This document shows positions 1 to 5,964 of a DNA stretch of 5,964 nt, one piece after another. The DNA is from an uncultured Porphyromonas sp. (GTDB taxonomy: Bacteria; Bacteroidota; Bacteroidia; Bacteroidales; Porphyromonadaceae): the NCBI GenBank assembly GCA_946222055.1, contig CAMIEW010000069.1:1-5964 (forward strand). The letters are read 5' to 3'. How positions within the stretch are numbered: position 1 is the stretch's first letter; each line of letters starts with the position of its first letter. The notes under the pieces are model-generated. The model did not search any database. It saw nothing but the letters and a program-made list of their open reading frames with translations, and had not been told where the DNA came from. The position numbers and the translations under genes are program-made.

Positions 1-794
1 CCGTTTTCTGTCTTGCCTTGCGAATATATCGTTTTCCCTCGCTGTTCATTTCGATTTGCGAAGCCCGCAGGCTCTGTAAGTCGGCAAATGCCAAACCCGT
101 AAAGACGGAAAAGAGAAACATCCTTCGGCTCAATTCCGCCCCTTCGTTCTACAACGGAAATGCCAAGAGCTTTGCCACATCGCCCTTGCTTAGGAAACGA
201 GTCTTGCGCTCCACGGCTTCATTCTTCACCTCTTCAAACAGATTGAAGCGTATTGTCCCCTGATTGACGGCTCGGTACATCAATCGACTCAACCAACACA
301 AGTGCCTGTTTATCGTTGCAGGGGCATAGCCCTCCTTCTTCAAATAGAAACGATAATCATCAAAGAAATCTATCGCAAGAGCCGTTAGGGGAATATCCTC
401 CTCGCCACGACTTCGCACAAAGGCGTTAAGTTGCCTGTCGGAACACCGATTGTTACTATACGTTCCCTCGCTCTTGCTTTCTCGTTGAGCTTTGAGTTCT
501 TCCGATACCTTGCAGGTGGTTCTTCAGAAGTTCGGCACTCACTGCTCCATATTTGTAGAGCAAGGTATTGTACCCTTGTTCGATTTCCTCCCGAAAGGTT
601 TGCAGGCGTTGGTTTGTCTTCTTGTCCGTTGTTTCCCCTCGCTTCACGCTCCAATCGTGAGGATTTGTGCTTTCTCCTGTGGTTATTACCACGTTTGAGC
701 CATCAATGGTGATGCGACAAAGGATTGTCGTTGTACCGTCCGCCTTGGTCTTGTTCTTATTGATATAGAATAGGATTTTGAATGTACTGCGCAT
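1..794 (-). pseudogene. Tyrosine recombinase (site-specific integrase), frameshifted and amber-interrupted, C-terminus beyond window
   Basis: This is a broken integrase of the Bacteroidetes tyrosine recombinase family, which cuts and rejoins DNA at attachment sites. It starts at ATG 794-792 with an arm-type DNA-binding domain (MRSTFKILFYINKNKTKADG, then ILCRITIDG). That frame continues to about 510 and would stop at 456. The protein resumes in another frame from about 508 (VSEELKAQRES), so a one-base insertion or a small deletion lies near 500-515. The second frame encodes a clear core-binding domain (GYAPATINRHLCWLSRLMYR). It then meets an in-frame TAG at 149-151 and continues into the catalytic domain (MFLFSVFTGLAFADLQSL, then RKARQKT) to the left edge. 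The usual first catalytic Arg of the TGLR motif is replaced (TGLAFAD), which is known in many Bacteroidetes integrases. The catalytic HxxR and Tyr lie outside the window. The gene starts 5 bases after the other recombinase ends, suggesting co-transcription. Two lesions make a functional product unlikely. Confidence 0.85.
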
Positions 795-799
795 AGCTC

Positions 800-2029
800 T
801 TATAGGGTTAAAGTTAGATTTTCAGTGAAAGAGAGAAATCGTTCGAACTCATCGAAGAGCTTCTTCGGGGTAACATAGGCGTATCGCTCAGTCGCTTGGA
901 TGTTGCTATGCCCCAACATTCGGCTCACCGTTTCGATGGGAACACCTCGTTCCAAAGTAATCAACGTCGCAAAGGTGTGGCGACCAACGTGTGCCGAAAG
1001 GGGGATGGAGATACCTGCCCGAAGTTGTAGGGCTTTGAGCTAAATAAGGTAAGCAGAGTAAGCAATGGGAGCAAAGAGCGTGCTACGCTCCTTAGACTGA
1101 TACCGCTCTATCAAACGCATCGCTTCGGATAGGAGTTTCACACGACAAAGGGTATTGGTCTTTTGTCTGCGGAACTTCAACCACAACGCCCCCTCATCGT
1201 CCGTAAAGAGGTGTTCTTGATTAAGAACAACCATATCACAATAGGCAACACCCGTAAAGAAAGAAAAGAGAAAGAGATTGTGTGCGGTTTCCAACTCCAC
1301 TTCCTACGACTCAAAGGTCAAGGCTTGCAACTTATTCAATGAAGCTCTGTCCAATGCACGAGGTTGTTTATTCTCTCCTCGTTCAATCTGTATGTGAGCA
1401 AACAGTTGTCGCTCTGTCAAGCCCTCATGATACGCCAAGCGACAGGCTTTCTTAACCGCCAAAGCCATCTTACGATAATAACCTTGCGAATGTCTCAACT
1501 TTCCGACAGAGTAATGTTGCAAGCACTCCAAGAAATCTTCTTCCATTTGTCCGAAAGAAATATCTGTCGTGTGGTACTTCTCCCCTATAAAGGCTTGCAG
1601 ATGCTTGCGAATAGTATAGTAACTATTCAAAGACGCTGCCTTTATTTCGATGCCTACCTTTTGTGCCATATCTTCAACCATTCGATCGTATCGCTCCAAA
1701 AAAGTGATTTGAGTTTGCATACTTCCTTGGAACTGCTCTTTGATGTCTGTCGCTGTAAAGACAATCCCTCGCTCACAAAGAACTCTATAAGCCGACTGTA
1801 CCGAAAGAAGCAAGCGTTCCAACTTGCCATTCGTTGCCACTGCTTCACGGCTTTTGCCGTTCAGTCTGCTCTCACGAGCGTTCCAAAACTTGGGATCGCA
1901 CGAGAGCTTACAACTAAATTGGGCTATAGTTCGCTCGTAGGTTATCCGCCCCATGATCGGAGCTTGCCCCGACTTGTCCAATCCGCTCTTTTTCAGGTAG
2001 AGCAAAACCTTCATTTTGTCTTTTTCCAT
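800..2029 (-). pseudogene. Tyrosine recombinase (site-specific integrase), full-length frame interrupted by two amber codons
   Basis: This is the second integrase of the tandem pair. One reading frame runs from ATG 2029-2027 to TAA 802-800 (409 residues if read through), a normal length for the family. It is broken only by TAG at 1304-1306 (codon 242) and TAG at 1040-1042 (codon 330). Residues 1-100 form the arm-binding domain (MKVLLYLKKSGLDKSGQAPI), and about 105-225 form the core-binding domain. After the first TAG the catalytic domain begins (FLFSFFTGVAYCDMVVL, then a RRQKT lysine motif). After the second TAG come the HxxR box (HVGRHTFATL, His347 and Arg350), LGHSN (His374) and the catalytic Tyr383 in ERYAYV, nine residues after His374 as usual. 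Classic Arg I is absent (TGVAYCD). The 241-residue product made without read-through lacks every catalytic residue, so the gene is dead unless TAG is suppressed. It is clearly divergent in sequence from its neighbour, so it is not a recent duplicate. Confidence 0.88.
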
Positions 2030-2048
2030 ACGCTTCTATTTTTATGGG

Positions 2049-2056
2049 CAAAGTTA
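2049..2056 (-). promoter_or_regulatory. Candidate -7 promoter box for the recombinase pair
   Basis: On the minus strand this reads TAACTTTG, an exact match to the Bacteroidetes -7 consensus TAnnTTTG. It lies 19 bases before the ATG at 2029, which would give a very short leader of about a dozen bases. I found no convincing TTTG (-33) element about 19-21 bases further upstream, so the call rests on one box and its position. The leader has no strong Shine-Dalgarno sequence, as is usual in this phylum. Confidence 0.4.
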
Positions 2057-2173
2057 CCCGATTTTGAAGCGTTTTCAGCTACGAAAAACATTGTGGTACA
2101 GATCATAAGAACCGTAGTCGCAGAAAAATAAGTTACCGAATACTCTTCTGTCGATTACCTTCTCCTACCTCTT

Positions 2174-2200
2174 CGTTACCATTCGATGAATGGACTAACG
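2174..2200. repeat. Imperfect palindrome upstream of the recombinases
   Basis: The left arm CGTTACCATTC (2174-2184) and the right arm GAATGG-AC-TAACG (2188-2200) pair with each other around a 3-base centre GAT, with a 2-base bulge (AC). The word GTTACC in the left arm also occurs at 2053-2058 and 2132-2137, and its reverse complement GGTAAC occurs at 2205-2210. Such clustered inverted words next to an integrase could be recombinase or regulator binding sites. Function is inferred from position only. Confidence 0.4.
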
Positions 2201-2420
2201 GTTTGGTAACGGAACTTCTGCATAAATCCACATCTTCTGCTCTTTATCTCAATATGCAAACCATAGAGATATAGCGCAAATCCCTCTCATTTCCATCTAC
2301 TTACCTCTTATCCTCTCTATAATGCCCTTTCTTCGAATAGTTCCTCTTCTCATTTTTTCATATACCATTGTGTCTGTCTCAACCCTCCTCAGGTGTCAAC
2401 CTAATTCAGTGTAAGACAGG

Positions 2421-2457
2421 AGCGTCCCCTGCCGTGGGATGCACGACAGGGGACGCT
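2421..2457 (-). terminator. GC-rich hairpin, probable terminator of the cbiA-receptor-cbiK operon
   Basis: AGCGTCCCCTG (2421-2431) and CAGGGGACGCT (2447-2457) form a perfect 11-base-pair stem. After one C/A mismatch the stem continues with CGTG/CACG (2433-2436 and 2442-2445) around the loop GGATG. It begins 19 bases after the TAA of the chelatase lipoprotein gene, the expected place for an intrinsic terminator. There is no clear T-run on the minus-strand side (CCTGTCTTACACTG follows), so termination efficiency is uncertain. The symmetrical stem could also act on transcripts entering from the other side. Confidence 0.6.
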
Positions 2458-2476
2458 GAGGGTGAGAGAGGGGGAA

Positions 2477-3508
2477 TTAGTCCTCCTTCTCAGGATACAT
2501 GGGCGCTTCCTTCAGGGCCTGCTGCATGTGGCTGATCCAGACGTTGGCGATGGCGGGATAGTCGGCAAGTCCCTTCATGATGCAATTATCGAGCGTGCAA
2601 GTGAAACCGGCCTTGACCATCTCAGCGCGCCAGCTGCCCTCCTCGGCCGGGGTCTCAACTCCGCCCTTAAGGTCGTTATTGGCGTGGTCTCCGGCGATGG
2701 ACATCAGCGGGTGGAGAATCACCTCGCCGGAGGTAAAGCCGGCGGCCTTCATCCGTCCGATCATATCATCGACGTAGTTCCCCTCCATATCGACCGTGGC
2801 GACGAAGTAGTGCTTGTCTAGCTTCTGGAGCGCCTTCTCGATCATAATGTAGCGGCTGTTGCCGTTGCGGTAGTTCATATCAGCGGGGTTGCCGTGACCC
2901 ATGAAGCATACGAGCTTACCGGCCTTGACCTTCTCGCCGAAGACCTTGTGCAGCTCGGCAGCCACCTTATCGCAGTCGACCCCCTCGTGGAGGAGCGGAC
3001 CAGCGAGGTAGACGGTCACATCGGCAAAGGGGGTCTTCCCTCCCTCGACGCTGTGGTTGTGGAAGTCCTTGAGGCAATTCTGCACCCGGAGATACTCCTC
3101 ACCGGGGATGACGTGGAGGGACTGCACGGCGATGTCCTTGTAGCCGGCATTGCCGAGCGCCTCCATGTAGAATTGCGGGGCATAGTAATTCCACCCCTTC
3201 TGGGCGCAGCGAGTCATGCAGATCTCGGAGGTGAAGGAGAAGTAGACGTCCCGATCGGGGAACTTTGCCTTGAAGCTCTTGACCAGCTCCTTGAAGGACT
3301 GCTGTGGAGCGTCCCAGGTGCTGCCGAAGGAGACGAGGAGGAGCGCCTTATCAGTGCTCTTTGTCGTCTTGACCTCCTGCGTCACGGCGGTCATCTTGCG
3401 GTCATAATTGGACTTCAGGTCCGGCTTGTTGTCGCCCTCGCAGCCACTGAGAGCTGTAGCGAGCATGCCCATCAGTAGGAGGGGCATCAGTTTCATTAGC
3501 TTACGCAT
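2477..3508 (-). CDS. cbiK: CbiK-family (sirohydrochlorin cobaltochelatase-like) lipoprotein, similar in context to P. gingivalis IhtB/FetB
   Basis: This is a class II chelatase-fold protein that carries a lipoprotein signal. From ATG 3508 (343 residues) the N-terminus is basic (MRKLMKLM), then hydrophobic, then has the lipobox LSGC with Cys23 as the predicted lipidation site, so the mature protein is anchored outside the cytoplasm. The chelatase core spans about 54-335: ALLLVSFGSTWDAP (55-68), QSLHVIPGEEY (His132), CFMGHGNPADMNY (His205) and HPLMSIAGDHANND (266-279). His132 and His205 fit the two metal-ligand histidines of CbiK. Cytoplasmic CbiK inserts cobalt into sirohydrochlorin. An exported form more likely handles haem or another metallo-tetrapyrrole, as proposed for P. 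gingivalis IhtB (from memory) and for the periplasmic Desulfovibrio enzyme. An upstream GTG (3556) overlaps the receptor stop, but using it would put 16 extra residues before the signal peptide, so the ATG is preferred. The gap to the receptor gene is 44 bases, so they are co-transcribed. The substrate is not proven by sequence. Confidence 0.88.
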   Translation of the reverse strand: MRKLMKLMPLLLMGMLATALSGCEGDNKPDLKSNYDRKMTAVTQEVKTTKSTDKALLLVSFGSTWDAPQQSFKELVKSFKAKFPDRDVYFSFTSEICMTRCAQKGWNYYAPQFYMEALGNAGYKDIAVQSLHVIPGEEYLRVQNCLKDFHNHSVEGGKTPFADVTVYLAGPLLHEGVDCDKVAAELHKVFGEKVKAGKLVCFMGHGNPADMNYRNGNSRYIMIEKALQKLDKHYFVATVDMEGNYVDDMIGRMKAAGFTSGEVILHPLMSIAGDHANNDLKGGVETPAEEGSWRAEMVKAGFTCTLDNCIMKGLADYPAIANVWISHMQQALKEAPMYPEKED

Positions 3509-3552
3509 AGTAAAGTGATAATTAAAAAGTGAGTAAAAAACTATAGTTGCGA

Positions 3553-5685
3553 TCACTCCTCAGAGTCATCGTCTGTAGACTGTCGGTGAGACCTGCCGGT
3601 GGCAGACTTCAGCTCCTTGCCGAAGTTGATCGTGCAAGAGAGGTAGAAGGTGCGCCCCGGAGTGTAGGTCCCGTAGTGGAGACCATGGTAGGTGGTCTCG
3701 TAGTAATCAAAGATATTGTCGACTCCGGCCTCGATGGCGAGTCGCCAGGAGTTGCTCAGGGTAAGGTCGTGGCGGGTATTGATCCGCCAGAGGTTGTAGG
3801 GCTTGCCATTGCCATCGTCCTGGTAGTAGCGCGTGCTCTGCATCCTACCGTAGAGTCCCACACCGAGGTGGTAGCGGTCGGGGAGCAGCTCACGCGACCA
3901 GTCGAGGCCGATGGTGCCGCGGTGGTGTGCCATCCCGTCGATGATCACCCGCTTCATCGTCTCCTCCTCGAGGTCGTAGAGCAGGGCGTCGGTATCGAGG
4001 TAGCTGTAGCCCGCCGAGAGGGCGAGCGAGGGCAGCACCTGCCACTTCCCCTGGAAGTCCACCCCGAGGGTACGGGCGCTGTCCATATTCTTATACATCC
4101 GCACGCGCGCGGGGTCGTAGGTGAGCAGCAGCTCCGACGGAGCCTCAGAGCGCGGCACGGTAACGAGGGTGATCATATTGCGGAGCCAATTGGCATACCC
4201 TGTAACGTGGAGGGAGAGGGGTCCCTCCCGATACTCAATGTCCCCCGACAGGTAGCGGCTCGACTGGGCATCCAGCCCCTCGTTGCCGAGGTAGAGTGCC
4301 AGCATCCCCATCTGGCGGACATAGCGGTAGTGGAGCTGCTTATTGGAGGGCGTCTTGAAGCCCTCAGAGTAGGTCCCGCGGAGATTGACCGGCCCCACCT
4401 TATACCTGAGGGAGAGCTTTGGCGAGAGTTTTAGTCCAAAGGCAGGATGATAGGTGAGTCGTGCGCCGGCGGTGACATTGAGCCGATCGACGGGATCCCA
4501 CTCGTCCTGCAGATAGAGCCCGAGGAGATAGTCCTGCACCCGCTCGCGGTCGAGACGGTAAGGGGCGATGAGCCAATTGTACTGCAGGTCCAGTCCGGTG
4601 CTGAGGCGATGGTGTGCCGGCAGCTCGAGGACGCCCTTCAGATGCCCGAGCAGTCTCTGCTGATTGCTCTGCAGGGCGACGTCATCGGGGTAGTAGGGGT
4701 AGCTATTCTCTTTCCCCTTGTCATCCCACTCCTTGATCCAGGTAAGCCCAGTGTAGACGTAGTAGTAGGCGTGCCGGTCGTAGAGGAGGTCCGCCGTGAG
4801 CAGGTGTCCCTCGGGGAGCTGCCAGCGTAGGCCGGTGGCAGCGGAGGCGTTGCGGTAGCGGAAGTCGTAGGTCTTATAGTCCGGGATTCCGGTGGGTCGG
4901 TGGATGTCCTTGCGGTAGACGCTTCCCTCGAGGTAGGCTGAGAGGAGCTTGGAGGGTCGCCAGTCGAGCCGCTCGCCGAGGGTATAGTCGAGGTAAGGGT
5001 TGCTGGTGTTATTGACGGAGTTGGTCACCGGATGCTCATACCTATTGGGGTCCTCGTAGGTGGTGTTTTGCCAGCCATTAGAGTGCTTGAGGTGGAAGTC
5101 TGTCCGCGAGGTGACCCTGCCGACCGTCGCCTGTGCGGAGGTCGACTGGATCACCGAGCCGTAGGAGCCGATGCGGGTGGTATTGACGAGCGAGAGGTCG
5201 TGCGTGCTCTTTCGGGTGATGATATTGATCACACCGGCTATGGCATCGCTGCCGTAGAGGGCGGACGAGGCACCGCGGATCACCTCGATGCGGTCGATCC
5301 GCGTCGGGTCGATGACGTCGAGATTGACCTGCCCGCCGAGGTCGCCCATCAGCCGCTTGCCATCGACGAGGATCAGGACGTACCCGCCCGAGAGGCCACC
5401 CATCTGCATCGAGGTGCCCATATCGCTCCGGCTGAAGTCAATCGACGGGATCAGCCCGGAGAGGATCTGTGAGAGCGGTGCGTGACCAAAGCTCCGAAGT
5501 GCCTTCCGGTCGATCACCTCGGTCTGCACCGGGGCATCCTTGATCAGCCGGAGCGTCCCGGTGCCGGTGACGACAAATTCGTCGAGGCTGTAGTCCCGTA
5601 TCGAGTCTCCCGGCAGCGTCTGCGCAGTGGCGACGGTGCCGAGGAGTAGCCCCGCAGCGAGGAGAGGAAGAAAGTGATGTGACAT
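3553..5685 (-). CDS. TonB-dependent outer-membrane receptor, probable haem/corrinoid uptake (IhtA-like)
   Basis: This is a 710-residue outer-membrane active transporter that takes up a ligand with energy from TonB/ExbBD. Residues 1-21 form a signal peptide (hydrophobic LPLLAAGLLLGTVATA, cleavage before Gln22). A TonB-box-like segment DEFVVTGTG lies at 35-43. The plug domain occupies about 44-160, with LSQILSGLIPSID (71-83), the VLILVDGKRL loop (103-112) and RIEVIRGASSALYGSDAIAG (132-151), all hallmark motifs. The rest is a 22-strand barrel ending in VDNIFDYYETTYHG (655-668) and a final aromatic strand up to Phe688. GFKTPS (442-447), His452 and NEGL (468-471) resemble the FRAP/NPNL pair with intervening His of haem receptors, so haem is a reasonable ligand; a cobalamin-type ligand is also possible given the neighbours. 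An unusual hydrophilic tail of 22 residues follows Phe688. The start is 12 bases after the upstream synthase gene ends, and the chelatase lipoprotein follows, so this is one operon. Confidence 0.92.
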   Translation of the reverse strand: MSHHFLPLLAAGLLLGTVATAQTLPGDSIRDYSLDEFVVTGTGTLRLIKDAPVQTEVIDRKALRSFGHAPLSQILSGLIPSIDFSRSDMGTSMQMGGLSGGYVLILVDGKRLMGDLGGQVNLDVIDPTRIDRIEVIRGASSALYGSDAIAGVINIITRKSTHDLSLVNTTRIGSYGSVIQSTSAQATVGRVTSRTDFHLKHSNGWQNTTYEDPNRYEHPVTNSVNNTSNPYLDYTLGERLDWRPSKLLSAYLEGSVYRKDIHRPTGIPDYKTYDFRYRNASAATGLRWQLPEGHLLTADLLYDRHAYYYVYTGLTWIKEWDDKGKENSYPYYPDDVALQSNQQRLLGHLKGVLELPAHHRLSTGLDLQYNWLIAPYRLDRERVQDYLLGLYLQDEWDPVDRLNVTAGARLTYHPAFGLKLSPKLSLRYKVGPVNLRGTYSEGFKTPSNKQLHYRYVRQMGMLALYLGNEGLDAQSSRYLSGDIEYREGPLSLHVTGYANWLRNMITLVTVPRSEAPSELLLTYDPARVRMYKNMDSARTLGVDFQGKWQVLPSLALSAGYSYLDTDALLYDLEEETMKRVIIDGMAHHRGTIGLDWSRELLPDRYHLGVGLYGRMQSTRYYQDDGNGKPYNLWRINTRHDLTLSNSWRLAIEAGVDNIFDYYETTYHGLHYGTYTPGRTFYLSCTINFGKELKSATGRSHRQSTDDDSEE

Positions 5686-5697
5686 ATAGATAAGGTG

Positions 5698-5964
5698 TTA
5701 CTTGATTTCCATTCCAATCAGGCGAGCCACCAGCTCGTCCGTGAGTGCAAGGTGGGTGTAGCTCGCCAGTAGCCGCCCCCGCCGCCAGAGAGCCGCAGGC
5801 ACCGCCTCCCCACGAGCATCGTACTGCTGCAGGGAGGAGGGAAGGGGGTCGATGATGTGGGAGTAGTGAAACTCGTGCCCCCTCACCGCCACGCCGTCAA
5901 GCGTGAAGCTCCGGTAGCCGAGTGTCAGCCGCTTCCCCTCCATCGTCGCCACCTGGTCAAGCAC
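5698..5964 (-). CDS. cbiA: Cobyrinate a,c-diamide synthase, C-terminal part (gene continues past the right edge)
   Basis: Only the last 88 codons are visible. The frame is open to the window edge, so the GTG at 5964 is almost certainly an internal Val. The segment matches the end of the glutamine amidotransferase (GATase_3) domain of CbiA/CobB. It shows LGYRSFTLDG, then VRGHEFHYS (27-35 of the visible part), then RRGRLLASYTHLAL (61-74), where His71 occupies the conserved C-terminal histidine of the ASYxHL motif. The enzyme uses ATP and glutamine to amidate the a and c side chains of cobyrinate in the cytoplasm, a step of cobalamin synthesis. The catalytic Cys and the ATP-binding domain lie outside the window. 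It ends in TAA 12 bases before the receptor gene, suggesting a shared transcript that links corrin synthesis with tetrapyrrole uptake. The related CobQ (cobyric acid synthase) is less likely because its end usually reads more like GTYxHGLF. Confidence 0.85.
   Translation of the reverse strand: MLDQVATMEGKRLTLGYRSFTLDGVAVRGHEFHYSHIIDPLPSSLQQYDARGEAVPAALWRRGRLLASYTHLALTDELVARLIGMEIK

Larger units (their letters stand above)
2030..2420. other. Intergenic stretch between recombinase remnants and host operon
   Basis: No convincing gene was found on either strand. From about 2215 to 2400 the plus strand is strikingly pyrimidine-rich and about 40% G+C in the line I counted. The sequence turns GC-rich from about 2420. 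A 23-codon minus-strand frame (2368 to 2297) exists but has no recognisable features. The stretch probably contains the end of the integrated element, the recombinase promoter and possible recombinase-binding repeats. No tRNA-like sequence was seen that could serve as an integration target. Confidence 0.5.

Noticed and set aside
385..654. Third minus-strand frame across the frameshifted recombinase
   Set aside because: It shows no integrase motifs. The arm and core domains are explained by the other two frames.
1364..2131. Long plus-strand open frame (255 codons) opposite the upstream recombinase
   Set aside because: It is antisense to a clear integrase frame with domain motifs, and its translation resembles no protein family and has no signal or domain.
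2297..2368. Small basic minus-strand frame of 23 codons (MVYEKMRRGTIRRKG...) with a purine-rich stretch upstream
   Set aside because: Too short to support, the upstream AGGAGGG is about 14 bases from the ATG, and the purine-rich minus strand makes such a frame and ribosome-site lookalike easy to find by chance.
2030..2420. tRNA gene as an integration target
   Set aside because: No T-loop-like sequence or cloverleaf stems could be found on either strand.
3509..3556. GTG start at 3556 for the chelatase lipoprotein, overlapping the receptor stop
   Set aside because: It would place 16 extra residues ahead of a well-formed lipoprotein signal. The ATG at 3508 gives a normal-length signal peptide ending in LSGC.
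2894..4434. Long plus-strand open frames opposite the chelatase lipoprotein and the receptor
   Set aside because: High-G+C coding sequence leaves the opposite strand poor in stops. The minus-strand frames have full family motifs, and the plus-strand translations are rich in Val, Gly and Glu with no recognisable domain.

Overview
The window looks like a chromosomal segment of a Bacteroidales bacterium, probably Porphyromonas or a near relative. The main evidence is a lipoprotein of the CbiK type encoded directly after a TonB-dependent receptor, an arrangement I recall from the P. gingivalis haem-uptake locus ihtA-ihtB (fetB). Supporting evidence is a pair of Bacteroidetes-type tyrosine recombinases, a TAnnTTTG-type promoter box and the absence of strong Shine-Dalgarno sequences. 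The genus call is inference. All genes I accept lie on the minus strand.

Right block (about 2420-5964, roughly 60-65% G+C in lines I counted by eye). This is an intact, tightly packed operon read right to left. It starts with the C-terminal end of a cobyrinate a,c-diamide synthase (CbiA/CobB, cut by the right edge). Twelve bases later comes a 710-residue TonB-dependent outer-membrane receptor, followed by a 343-residue lipoprotein of the class II chelatase (CbiK) family. A strong GC-rich hairpin just after the lipoprotein gene probably ends the transcript. The likely theme is tetrapyrrole handling. The receptor would import a haem or corrinoid, the exported chelatase-like lipoprotein would bind it or act on its metal outside the cytoplasm, and the synthase belongs to corrin-ring biosynthesis. 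The promoter lies beyond the right edge.

Left block (1 to about 2030, roughly 45% G+C by the same hand count). Two tyrosine recombinase genes lie in tandem, 5 bases apart, and both are broken. The upstream one (800-2029) is a complete 410-codon frame interrupted by two TAG codons. The downstream one (from 794 to beyond the left edge) has one frameshift and one TAG codon. These are probably the remains of the integration module of a mobile element. All three premature stops are amber, and no accepted gene that ends in the window uses TAG. That makes amber recoding worth testing, although ordinary decay is the simpler reading.

The stretch 2030-2420 between the blocks has no convincing gene. 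It holds a candidate promoter for the recombinases, an imperfect palindrome and several GTTACC/GGTAAC words. The shift from low to high G+C falls here, so an element end or attachment site may lie in it. I saw no CRISPR array, tRNA or rRNA.
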